Source of the DNA: Gardnerella vaginalis
GTDB lineage: Bacteria > Actinomycetota > Actinomycetes > Actinomycetales > Bifidobacteriaceae
Direction of reading: 5' to 3'
Assembly (NCBI RefSeq): GCF_040427915.1
Contig: NZ_JBETXJ010000002.1
Location: 1,116,001 to 1,180,000 of the forward strand
DNA: 64,000 bases
The notes beneath the pieces were generated by a model. The model did not search any database, was not told the origin of the DNA, and saw nothing but the letters and a program-made list of their open reading frames with translations. The position numbers and the translations under genes were made by a program. Shown in pieces: positions 20,237 through 27,830 of this stretch; positions within the stretch are counted from its first letter, which is position 1; each line of letters starts with the position of its first letter.

Positions 20237-22239
20237 TTCAACCCCTCCATGATGCTATCTACCAAAGTTTTTGTTTCCCTTTCAAGGCAGGTGAGGTTGA
20301 TTAAAATGTCATCCATGTTCCTAAGCTCAACAGGCTTGTAGAAGAATTTCGTAAAGCTAATTTCATATCCAATCTGGCGTTTGCTGCTGTCTTCATACGC
20401 ATCGGGAGCATATGGCAATACTTCTTTTTGCACAAAAGCGTCAATACCGCCTTCGTACGTAAAGGGCACAATTTCCGTGTTGCGTAAATCGGGGTCTGCT
20501 TCATCTTTGACGGCTTTGGCTGTTTCGTCTCTTTCAGTGATGAGTGGACGGATTTTCTTAAGCTGAGTAGCTTTGAGCTTGGTAGCTTTTGCAAACGCCG
20601 TCCAATCATCAAGCGGAGTATCAGCAGGTATATGATCTAATGCGATTCGTACGCTTTGTAAATCCTCATCTTTTTTGAAGGTGTCCGCTGGTATTTCCCG
20701 CTTAGGATAGATACGCAAACGTAACGGTCGCTCTACAGTAATTGACCAGTAGCCAAAGTCTTCGTTCTTAAAGATTTTGCTGACTTCGCTTTCTTCCATG
20801 TCCATGAAGATACGGACGATTTCTTTGCGGAGTTCAGGTGTAAATTCGCAGTTTTTCTTACCCATATTCTTGCGTAAAGCCGACTTCATAGCAGTGGCAT
20901 CAATGAGTTGAATTTTACCTTTGCGTCGCTCTTCTTTGCGGTTAGAAAGAATCCAAATATAGGTAGCAATACCCGTGTTATAAAACATATTGTCTGGCAC
21001 GGCGATGATAGCTTCTACGAGGTCGTTTTCAATAAGATAGCGGCGTGCATTGCTTTCGCCGCTTCCAGCATCACCTGTGAAAATAGAAGAGCCATTGTGA
21101 ACTTCAGCAATTCTGCTGCCAAGTTCGGTATCGTTTTTCATCTTCGATACATTGTTAAGTAAGAACAAAAGCTGACCGTCGCTCACACGAGGAATCATGT
21201 TGAGTTCTTCGCCGCCTTCTAAGTAGGCATTAAAGCGTGTATCAAGAATTTCTTTCTTTCCGCCCATCTTGTCGGCATCTGTTTTCCAGTTTTTGCCATA
21301 TGGTGGATTGGAAAGCATGAAATCAAATTGTCGTGAAGGGTTGGCATCAAGAGAAAGCGTAGATCCATAGGCAATATGCTCAGCCTGTTCGCCATCACCC
21401 TTTAGGAGCAGGTCTGCCTTTGCTATTGCGTAGGTCTCTGGGTTAATTTCTTGTCCAAAAAGATGAATTGATACTTGCTTGCCACGTCTTTGAGCAAGGG
21501 TTTCTAGGCGCTCCTGAGCAACAGTGAGCATTCCTCCCGTTCCACACGCTCCATCGTAGCAGGAGTAGGTGGCATCTTTAATTTTGTCTGCAACAGGAAT
21601 AAAGATTAAGTCGCTCATAAGCTCGACGACATCGCGTGGTGTCCAGTGTTCGCCAGCTTCTTCATTGTTTTCTTCGTTGAAACGGCGCAAAAGTTCTTCA
21701 AAGATAGTTCCCATGCCATGATTATCAAGTGCAGGGTGTTTAAGGATTGTTTGTTTTTCGTCTTTGTAAATCGGATTTGGCGAAAGATTAATGTCTGGTG
21801 AGACGAATTTTTCAATTACAGCACCAAGGATACCAGCATCAGCCATAGTTTTGATTTGTTCTCTGAATTTAAACTTCGCTAAAATTTCTTGAACGTTTGG
21901 TGAAAATCCGTCTAAGTAAGTCTCAAAATCGGTTTGTAATGTTTGCATTTTTCCACGTGAAGTTAAATCGCGTAGGGAAAAAGGTGAGGAATTACAGAAA
22001 GCTTGTCTTGCTGTTTTGCAAAGCGCTGGCCACTGGTTGTCAATTCCAACACTATCAAGCTGTTCTTTCAGTTTAAGGACAGCTTCTTTTGTAGGTTCAA
22101 GAACTGCATCAAGGCGGCGAATAACCGTCATTGGCAGAATAACATCACGATATTTACCACGAACGTAGACATCTCTTAAGCAGTCATCAGCAATACTCCA
22201 AATAAAACTAACAATAGCATTATGTGTTTGATTATCCAT
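20233..22239 (-). CDS. hsdM: Type I restriction enzyme methylase subunit (HsdM)
   Basis: The N6-adenine methyltransferase subunit. It has the HsdM N-terminal helical domain (IWSIADDCLRDVYVRGKYRD), the SAM-binding motif DGACGTGGML and the catalytic NPPYGKNW motif, and a long C-terminal region for HsdS contact; 668 residues from the start chosen here. The frame is open to 22296, but AGGTGA at the proper distance before the ATG at 22239 (MDNQTHNAIVSF) supports this start. Nine bases upstream is the stop of a truncated XRE-type gene, suggesting that the operon once began with its own regulator. Confidence 0.94.
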   Translation of the reverse strand: MDNQTHNAIVSFIWSIADDCLRDVYVRGKYRDVILPMTVIRRLDAVLEPTKEAVLKLKEQLDSVGIDNQWPALCKTARQAFCNSSPFSLRDLTSRGKMQTLQTDFETYLDGFSPNVQEILAKFKFREQIKTMADAGILGAVIEKFVSPDINLSPNPIYKDEKQTILKHPALDNHGMGTIFEELLRRFNEENNEEAGEHWTPRDVVELMSDLIFIPVADKIKDATYSCYDGACGTGGMLTVAQERLETLAQRRGKQVSIHLFGQEINPETYAIAKADLLLKGDGEQAEHIAYGSTLSLDANPSRQFDFMLSNPPYGKNWKTDADKMGGKKEILDTRFNAYLEGGEELNMIPRVSDGQLLFLLNNVSKMKNDTELGSRIAEVHNGSSIFTGDAGSGESNARRYLIENDLVEAIIAVPDNMFYNTGIATYIWILSNRKEERRKGKIQLIDATAMKSALRKNMGKKNCEFTPELRKEIVRIFMDMEESEVSKIFKNEDFGYWSITVERPLRLRIYPKREIPADTFKKDEDLQSVRIALDHIPADTPLDDWTAFAKATKLKATQLKKIRPLITERDETAKAVKDEADPDLRNTEIVPFTYEGGIDAFVQKEVLPYAPDAYEDSSKRQIGYEISFTKFFYKPVELRNMDDILINLTCLERETKTLVDSIMEGLK

Positions 22240-22247
22240 TATTTCAC

Positions 22248-22388
22248 CTAATTGTTCTTTACCTGTTTTACTTCGCAAATGTCTTTGATGTCGCATTCCA
22301 AGTATTGACAGATGCGTAGTAGTGTCTCTGTATTCACGTTCTCACCTTTGCTAATTCTAGCTATGGAAGCTGATGATATTCCAGCATC
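22248..22388 (-). pseudogene. Truncated XRE/Cro-type HTH regulator, 5' end lost
   Basis: In the frame continuing directly from the neighbouring MmeI-like fragment, past its TAA, the minus strand encodes 46 residues of a Cro/C1-type regulator: DAGISSASIARISKGENVN, then a block with TETLLRICQYLECDIKDI, ending in TAG at 22248-22250. The N-terminal helices and start codon are missing. Small XRE regulators of this kind often stand directly upstream of hsdM, and this remnant ends nine bases before hsdM. Its loss could leave the restriction operon without its own control. Confidence 0.75.
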
Positions 22389-23045
22389 TTAAGCATATAA
22401 GCAAAACACTATACGAACAGTTAGCAGTGCTAAAGAATGATGTTCTTCTTCACTATTCGGATCTACATACTGTTTTTCTAGTTCGTTGTGTAAGTTAGCT
22501 ACTAATAATCCTGCTTTTTCAGAAAGCTGTTTTTCAATATAGTTTCGTGAACGATTCTCGCTAAAAATATTACGGAACACTGTTAAATGTTCAGTAAGCT
22601 TATCTAAAGTGAATTCTTCAACAGGTGACTTCTGCGCTCTTGGATCTTTCTCAAGATCGTAGAAGCGAAAAGTATTAAAATTGCATGTACAAATAAAAGT
22701 AGGCTTTTTACTGAGTGGAAGATTGTCGGAATATCTTACAGCTTGCTCAGCAGGAGTAACTAAAGTGCCTTGTCGTTCTTCTGGCTTATCAAGATCAACA
22801 TTCTTGCTTTTTTGCTCTACAAGAAAAAGAGAATCAGGGCACAACATGTCAATGTACCCACGGTTAGCAGTACAATACTCAAACTCAGTATTGTTTATTG
22901 TATCTGGAATATCCAAAATATTTTGCATAAGATCAAGCCAAAACTTCTGTGTTTCCTGCTTCTCGTCGCCGCGACCTTGCCAGCGCTCAATAAACTCTGC
23001 TTCCTTTTTATGCTGATCTGCGATATTCATGAGTTTATTATCCAA
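22389..23045 (-). pseudogene. Truncated MmeI-like type IIG restriction-methyltransferase (N-terminal domain only)
   Basis: The 218 residues match the start of MmeI-type single-chain restriction-modification enzymes: ERWQGRGDEKQETQKFW (20-36), then a PD-(D/E)XK nuclease core with GYIDMLCPD and VEQKS, and the first helices of the spacer domain. The frame stops at TAA inside a segment that reads VRIVFCLYA, exactly where intact relatives continue as EDAGIF. The methyltransferase and target-recognition domains are absent. The nuclease motif seems intact, so a free nuclease fragment is possible, but decay is the simpler reading. Start is TTG at 23045 or ATG at 23030. Confidence 0.75.
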
Positions 23046-23130
23046 CTTGCTAGGGATTAACTATTTTTTTTATTATTCAATTTGTACATAAGAACAAGCC
23101 AACATTTGCGTATATCAACCCAACATCTGC

Positions 23131-23167
23131 GTATCAAAACTGTTTCATTACGCAACAATTTTGATAC
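23131..23167 (+). repeat. Hairpin repeat, copy 1 (island-flanking)
   Basis: GTATCAAAACTGTT and AACAATTTTGATAC form a 14-base inverted repeat with one mismatch around a nine-base loop. A copy in the same orientation with two loop differences lies at 27079-27116. The pair brackets the KAP ATPase segment. Confidence 0.85.
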
Positions 23168-23262
23168 ATCTGCGCGCCAATTCTATAAATTAGATTTAGC
23201 ATACAAAGCATACAAACAAAGTCAAAGTTGTAAATAAAACAATATTTGGTACCATGAGTCAT

Positions 23263-23348
23263 AGGAGTCTTTCTGCGTTGAAAGTCGGCTTCATGCCGTC
23301 GGCTGATTTACTCGCCTTATGCGTTTTGCGTGGGCTCCTTTATTTTTT
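23263..23348 (+). ncRNA. Candidate small structured RNA with terminator-like end
   Basis: AGGAG (23263-23267) can pair with CTCCT (23335-23339), closing a domain with two inner hairpins: CTTTC/GAAAG (23269-23284) and CGGC/GCCG (23286-23298). TTATTTTTT follows immediately. The stretch is visibly GC-richer than its surroundings. TGCGTTGAAAG and GCCGTCGGCTGATTT in it resemble TGCGTTGAAAG and GCCGTTCGGCTGATTT in the large element at 46.25-46.79 kb, so it may be a small relative. No known RNA family is recognised. Confidence 0.35.
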
Positions 23349-23546
23349 GATTTTCAACCATCAATACTTTATATGCCAGTTTGTGTTTTATGTAATAGTA
23401 TTTTCAAATTTTTGTGTTTATAACCTTATAACTCAATTTTTGAAATACGTAATATGTAATGATTAGCTAAAGAATAATTTGCATAAATGATTAGAATATA
23501 AATTATTATACGAAATACTGCAATTGCAAAAGTAGGGAGAAAGTAT

Positions 23547-25796
23547 ATGAGTTACGTTGCGGATAAACCTATTGAAAAAGCCGATGAAGATTTATTGGGA
23601 AGATCTGATTTTGCGAAACAATTTGGAAAATCGATTTGTGAATATGATAGCAAAGATGGTCTTGTAATCGGATTGTATGGGAAGTGGGGAAGCGGCAAGA
23701 CATCTATTATTAACATGGCAATATCCGAGATTCCAGTAGTCGAAGCCCAAAAAATAGAGAAGAAAAAATGGTATTCAAAAGTATACAAAAGAATCAAAAA
23801 AATTTTTACTTCACAAAAAACTGAAGAAGATCAAAATCATAATCCAATAATTATTAGATTTTCGCCATGGAATTATTCCGACAAGAACAATTTAATCAGT
23901 TTGTTCTTTTATGAATTGAAGAATAAATTAGGTGTAGCTAAAGACGAAGAGAATAAAGAAAAAATCGGAAAGGCTATAAGTCAATATTCCGATATTATTG
24001 ACGTTTTATCATTTATTCCAGTAGCTGGGCCTGCAATTGCTCCTATATTGAAAACTATTTCCAAATCAAAAGGAGCTAAATTGATGCAAGCTCCTAGTTT
24101 GAATGATGCTAAAGAAAAATTATGTGAGGCGCTAGAAGATTTTAACCACAAAATAATTGTTTTTATCGATGATATAGATAGATTGACTACTCCTCAAATT
24201 AAAGACATTTTCCAATTGGTTAAGCAAGTAGGCGATTTTCCAAACATAATTTATGTTCTTACAATGGATAGGGAAATTGTTTGCAATGCTTTGTCTGAAT
24301 ATCACAATATTGACGGGGATGAATATTTAAAGAAAATTGTTCAAGTTTCTTTTGAAGTTCCTGAAATTGATAAATCTCTGTTGCCTGAAATACTAAAAGG
24401 CAGACTCAGCAAGATTATACACAAAAATGATTGCGAAGAAAAATTTGAAAACAATAATTATTTTGAAACAGTACTTGAAAACTGCGTAAATCCATATATC
24501 AAAAATATAAGAGATATTAATAGGTTGCTAAATTCTTTCCAATTCAAATATTCCGCTTTATGGAAAGAAACATCATTTGTTGATTTATTAGCTATTACTG
24601 CAATAGAAATTTTCGAGCCGAAGTTATATGAATGGATCTTTAATAACAGGAATTTTATTTGCCGTGGTACGGCTAATGATTCATTGCGTACAAGTACAGA
24701 TAAATCGGATTATGTTGAACGATGTAATCAAGAATTTGATATTTTGGGATTGAATCGCAAACTATCTTTTAATATTATTTCAACTATATTTCCTGCGTTT
24801 GCAGATGATACTAGCAATCATAAATTCATAAATGATGTATTAGAATCAGAACTTATTAGCAAGAAACGTATTGGATCTATAAAATCGCTAGGATTATACT
24901 TCAGCCTTAATCTATCTAGCATAAAAATTCCAAGAGAAGTAATTATTAAATGCGCAAACAATTATGACAAATCTACTCTTAGACAAAAAATTAAAAAATT
25001 TAATAAAGAGGGTAATATTATTTTCTTTTTAGAAAATATAGAAGCATTACTTCTTGATAATAAAATACCGAATAATAGACTTGCTTTAATTGCATATGTT
25101 TTACTAAAACTTCAAAATGAATTTGTAAACCAAAGTGGGTTAGCATATTATTATTCGATAGATATTGTAACTGATACGATAATTTCTATTAAAGATGAGT
25201 ATGTACGTTATGAAATTATCAATTTCGCCGTTGAGAATATTGATAAAACTAATATCGCAACGAGGTCTATTCTGGTTAATCAAATAGTTCAATATTGTAG
25301 AAAATCTAACAATGAAGATAAAAGTAAAAATCTGCAAATTATTACCATCGAGCACTTAAAAAATATTGGAAAAATTTATGTAGAAAAGATTGAATCGATT
25401 ATAGTATCTGAAGATATTTTAAATTCGACTAACTTTGATAACATGTTGAATCTGTGGAAATATTTTGATAGAGAAAGTGCTATCTTGTATGTTAAAAATC
25501 TATTTAATAATGAGACAAATAAGCTTAGATTCTTATGTATAACAACATACAATAAACTAACAGGATGGAAATTTTATTCAGAAAATTGTTTTAACTTAGT
25601 TTCTGAAGAAGAATTTTATGATTCTATAATGGATTTTGATAAAAGCAGATTAGACGAATTTACTAAAGAAGAGCAAATAATATTAGCTTCGTTTGTACTG
25701 AATTATGAAAATAATAACGGCGATTTTGACCATGCAACTGAGCGAGAAGCATTGCAACTCATAGAAAAGTGGAAATCTGAAAGTAAGAGTAATTAA
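23547..25796 (+). CDS. KAP family P-loop NTPase
   Basis: The 749-residue protein has the KAP layout: Walker A GKWGSGKT at 45-52, the conserved IRFSPWNYSD after it, a hydrophobic segment around 150-175 (VLSFIPVAGPAIAPILKTI) typical of the membrane-inserted loop of KAP proteins, and Walker B IIVFIDDIDR at 203-212, followed by a long helical C-terminal region with no recognised domain. KAP ATPases are often found in bacterial defence loci; the restriction genes next door fit this, but antiphage activity is inference. GGGAGAAAG precedes the ATG. Base composition is more AT-rich than the flanking core genes, suggesting acquisition. Confidence 0.85.
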   Translation: MSYVADKPIEKADEDLLGRSDFAKQFGKSICEYDSKDGLVIGLYGKWGSGKTSIINMAISEIPVVEAQKIEKKKWYSKVYKRIKKIFTSQKTEEDQNHNPIIIRFSPWNYSDKNNLISLFFYELKNKLGVAKDEENKEKIGKAISQYSDIIDVLSFIPVAGPAIAPILKTISKSKGAKLMQAPSLNDAKEKLCEALEDFNHKIIVFIDDIDRLTTPQIKDIFQLVKQVGDFPNIIYVLTMDREIVCNALSEYHNIDGDEYLKKIVQVSFEVPEIDKSLLPEILKGRLSKIIHKNDCEEKFENNNYFETVLENCVNPYIKNIRDINRLLNSFQFKYSALWKETSFVDLLAITAIEIFEPKLYEWIFNNRNFICRGTANDSLRTSTDKSDYVERCNQEFDILGLNRKLSFNIISTIFPAFADDTSNHKFINDVLESELISKKRIGSIKSLGLYFSLNLSSIKIPREVIIKCANNYDKSTLRQKIKKFNKEGNIIFFLENIEALLLDNKIPNNRLALIAYVLLKLQNEFVNQSGLAYYYSIDIVTDTIISIKDEYVRYEIINFAVENIDKTNIATRSILVNQIVQYCRKSNNEDKSKNLQIITIEHLKNIGKIYVEKIESIIVSEDILNSTNFDNMLNLWKYFDRESAILYVKNLFNNETNKLRFLCITTYNKLTGWKFYSENCFNLVSEEEFYDSIMDFDKSRLDEFTKEEQIILASFVLNYENNNGDFDHATEREALQLIEKWKSESKSN

Positions 25797-25806
25797 GAGT
25801 GGGTAC

Positions 25807-25857
25807 AGTTCTGTCTGAAGTTCCATTACAGCGTTGTAAGGAATTTCAGACAGAACT
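25807..25857. repeat. Long near-perfect hairpin between convergent genes
   Basis: The arms at 25807-25824 and 25840-25857 match over 18 bases with one G-T wobble (AGTTCTGTCTGAA... and ...TTCAGACAGAACT). The stem continues inside with TTACA/TGTAA after one bulged A. It lies 10 bases after the KAP stop and nine before the end of the next gene. No T-run follows on either side, so it may be a processed or protective 3' end, or a relic of a small inverted-repeat element. Confidence 0.75.
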
Positions 25858-25866
25858 AACTATCAA

Positions 25867-26913
25867 CTACCGCACTTTGCGCCAACGCAATCTTCCGTCA
25901 TTTACTCCTTCTTTACACATCATAAGAGTTCCTCGTATAGTCACTCCTTGTTGTCCAGAAGTAGAGCAGAAGCTTCCTGGATGTACTAGAGGAAGTTGCT
26001 GTTGTTGAGGCTGCTGCTGAGGTTGTTGCTGAGGAACGGGAGCTGGTTGTGGGGTAGGTGCTGGCGCCTGCTGCTCAACTGGTGCTTGGGCAGGTTGTTG
26101 ATTCTCTTGCTGTTCTTCTGCGTTCCCATTTTCAGATTGCGTAGAATTTGAATTGGAACTATCTACAGATGATTTGTTTGTTGAATTCTTTTTTGTGCCT
26201 GTTTTGTTAGTGTTAGTTTGATTTTTATTGTCAGAATCCCCATTTGAAGACGACTTTGGTTTATTTTTATTATTGTCTTTGGAATCCTTGGATTTGCTAT
26301 CTTTGTCTTTTTGGGCAAAAATTGAATCCTTTTCAATTTCGCAAGACAAGTCATTCTTTTTTACGGAGCAGATTTCGTCAGAGTAATGATTTATAGCAAA
26401 TTCTATTTCTGTTTCATCAAACTTAAGGTCTTCAAGTTTTGACTTTGCGTCTTCTTTAGTTAAGTTATTATAATCTTCTACGAGTAGCCTTAATTTTCTT
26501 ACTGCCACATTGTTGAAATCGTAAGTGTCGTCTAAATAATTTATAGCAGATTCTGAATCCTTTGCAGAGCATCCGGAAGTTGTCATCTTTTTCTTAATAG
26601 CGTTCAAGGACAAAAAGTCATCGGCTACATAGTTTTTTGCTATATTTTTACATTCTGATGCACTTAACTTGGTTTTAGTGTTGTTTGGTTTATTTTGCTG
26701 AAGCGAAGAAATGACCCCAACTGCTAAAAAGATTATTAATACAGTTAGGAGTATATGTTTAAGTTTTTTAGATTTTGGATTTTTTGTATTTTTTGCATTA
26801 TTTGGCTTGTGAGACATGTTGCTCTGGTTCTTATCATATGATGTAGCGCTGTTATTTATAATTTGAGTTTTTTGTACGTCGCTATTTTTGTCAGAAACAT
26901 CATTGTTATTCAT
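25867..26913 (-). CDS. Single-pass membrane protein with Pro/Gln-rich linker and C-terminal Cys motif
   Basis: The 348-residue protein has an Asn/Ser-rich cytosolic start, a basic stretch, a transmembrane helix around 55-75 (ILLTVLIIFLAVGVISSL), then a helical region with two repeats about 50 residues apart (SECKNIAKNYVADDFLS..., and the VRKLRLLVEDYNNLTKEDAK repeat) resembling the short helical modules of Ltp-type lipoproteins. A Lys/Asp/Asn/Ser linker and a Pro/Gln/Ala run follow. The last 35 residues (PGSFCSTSGQQGVTIRGTLM, then Cys and RWRK) form a small domain common at the C-terminus of actinobacterial surface proteins. No function is known. It converges on the KAP gene. Confidence 0.6.
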   Translation of the reverse strand: MNNNDVSDKNSDVQKTQIINNSATSYDKNQSNMSHKPNNAKNTKNPKSKKLKHILLTVLIIFLAVGVISSLQQNKPNNTKTKLSASECKNIAKNYVADDFLSLNAIKKKMTTSGCSAKDSESAINYLDDTYDFNNVAVRKLRLLVEDYNNLTKEDAKSKLEDLKFDETEIEFAINHYSDEICSVKKNDLSCEIEKDSIFAQKDKDSKSKDSKDNNKNKPKSSSNGDSDNKNQTNTNKTGTKKNSTNKSSVDSSNSNSTQSENGNAEEQQENQQPAQAPVEQQAPAPTPQPAPVPQQQPQQQPQQQQLPLVHPGSFCSTSGQQGVTIRGTLMMCKEGVNDGRLRWRKVR

Positions 26914-27240
26914 AGAATATCTTTCTCTGCTGTAAATATTTGATATATCTTATTACCGTCTTTATGAGTACTGTTACAGTTTAACTGCATTTTGCTTATT
27001 TTGTGAATAGAATTTATGTTAAATATTTTTTTAGTCTTCAGCATCAGAAAAATTTGTAATCTTATGAAGATTAAGCACGTATCAAAACTGTTTCCTTAAC
27101 GCAACAATTTTGATACACTTGCTATGAGTATATGACACGCCAAGCGACACGCCAAAAGACGCAAAGCTTGCATTTGTAAATATTTCGGGTATAGTAGTTA
27201 CTCGTGCTTCGGCGCTGGCAGTTGTCAGTGTGAGAGTATT
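26914..27240. other. 327-base gap before the tRNA cluster
   Basis: It contains the divergent promoter area of the membrane protein at 26.9 kb, the second copy of the island-flanking hairpin (27079-27116), a small direct repeat (GACACGCCAAGCGACACGCC around 27133) and the leader of the tRNA genes. I see no coding region. Confidence 0.6.
27079..27116 (+). repeat. Hairpin repeat, copy 2 (island-flanking)
   Basis: Same arms as the copy at 23131 (GTATCAAAACTGTT and AACAATTTTGATAC) with a loop one base longer; same orientation. It lies 125 bases before tRNA-Gly. Confidence 0.85.
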
Positions 27241-27313
27241 GCGGACATAGCTTAGTTGGTAAAGCGCAACCTTGCCAAGGTTGAGACCGCGGGTTCGAGT
27301 CCCGTTGTCCGCT
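27241..27313 (+). tRNA. tRNA-Gly (GCC)
   Basis: Acceptor GCGGACA pairs with TGTCCGC; anticodon arm CAACC-TTGCCAA-GGTTG gives anticodon GCC; the T arm contains GGTTCGAGTCC. CCA is not encoded. Confidence 0.95.
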
Positions 27314-27341
27314 CTAGGTCCGGTGAGTTATTCGACCTTAC

Positions 27342-27412
27342 GGTGGGTTAGCCAAGCGGTTAGGCAGCGGCCTGCAAAGCCGTATAGATGAGTTCGACTC
27401 TCGTACCCACCT
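27342..27412 (+). tRNA. tRNA-Cys (GCA)
   Basis: Acceptor GGTGGGT pairs with ACCCACC; anticodon loop CTGCAAA gives GCA; the T arm contains AGTTCGACTCT. Confidence 0.95.
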
Positions 27413-27443
27413 CGATTAAGCGGGTTAGCTTAATAAACAACCT

Positions 27444-27515
27444 GGGCGGTTGGCGCAGTGGTAGCGCACTTCCCTGACACGGAAGGGGTCACAAGTTCGA
27501 ACCTTGTATCGCCCA
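27444..27515 (+). tRNA. tRNA-Val (GAC)
   Basis: Acceptor GGGCGGT pairs with ATCGCCC; anticodon arm CTTCC-CTGACAC-GGAAG gives GAC; the T loop is AAGTTCGAACC. Confidence 0.95.
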
Positions 27516-27555
27516 CTCGAAAGGATTGCCTTTCACGCATAATTAAAAAAATTTT

Positions 27556-27628
27556 GGGTGATTGGCGCAGCGGCTAGCGCACTTCCTTCACACGGAAGGG
27601 GTCATAGGTTCGATTCCTATATCACCCA
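27556..27628 (+). tRNA. tRNA-Val (CAC)
   Basis: Acceptor GGGTGAT pairs with ATCACCC; anticodon arm CTTCC-TTCACAC-GGAAG gives CAC. It shares its anticodon stem and D-arm with the preceding tRNA-Val, so it probably arose by tandem duplication. Confidence 0.93.
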
Positions 27629-27645
27629 CAATATTGTTCAGTTTC

Positions 27646-27669
27646 GCGGTATGGTATACCGCATTTTTT
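27646..27669 (+). terminator. Terminator of the tRNA cluster
   Basis: GCGGTAT, a three-base loop, ATACCGC, then ATTTTTTG, 18 bases after the last tRNA. Confidence 0.9.
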
Positions 27670-27752
27670 GTATCTACTGGTATGTCGGATAATCGGGGTA
27701 CTCGGCAAAAAGTGTGTCTATTAATCAGCGTGTCTTGAGCAAAATCTCGCAG

Positions 27753-27830
27753 TTACGCTGCTTAGTTACGCTGTTCAGTTACGCTGCTCGGTCACGTTGC
27801 TTAGACACGCTGCTCAGTTCTACTATTTAG
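27753..27830 (+). repeat. Six degenerate 13-bp tandem repeats at the 3' end of the LysR gene
   Basis: Consecutive 13-base units: TTACGCTGCTTAG, TTACGCTGTTCAG, TTACGCTGCTCGG, TCACGTTGCTTAG, ACACGCTGCTCAG, TTCTACTATTTAG. The last overlaps the stop codon of the LysR gene (TAG on the minus strand at 27823-27825). On the minus strand units end in TAA or TGA, and because 13 is not a multiple of three the stops fall in all frames. Confidence 0.85.

Larger units (their letters stand above)
23046..23546. other. 501-base gap with hairpins and short repeats
   Basis: The gap between the divergent MmeI-like remnant and the KAP gene holds two near-copies of CAACATTTGCGTAT (from 23100 and 23121), a 37-base hairpin repeated at 27.08 kb, and a GC-richer hairpin cluster ending in a T-run. 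A 70-codon frame (23254-23466) crosses it but has no family features and overlaps the hairpins, so I do not call it a gene. The promoter of the KAP gene should lie in the final 80 bases. Confidence 0.6.

Noticed and set aside
23254..23466. 70-codon ORF upstream of the KAP gene
   Set aside because: It overlaps the hairpin cluster and its T-run; the hydrophobic second half is what AT-rich sequence yields in this frame.
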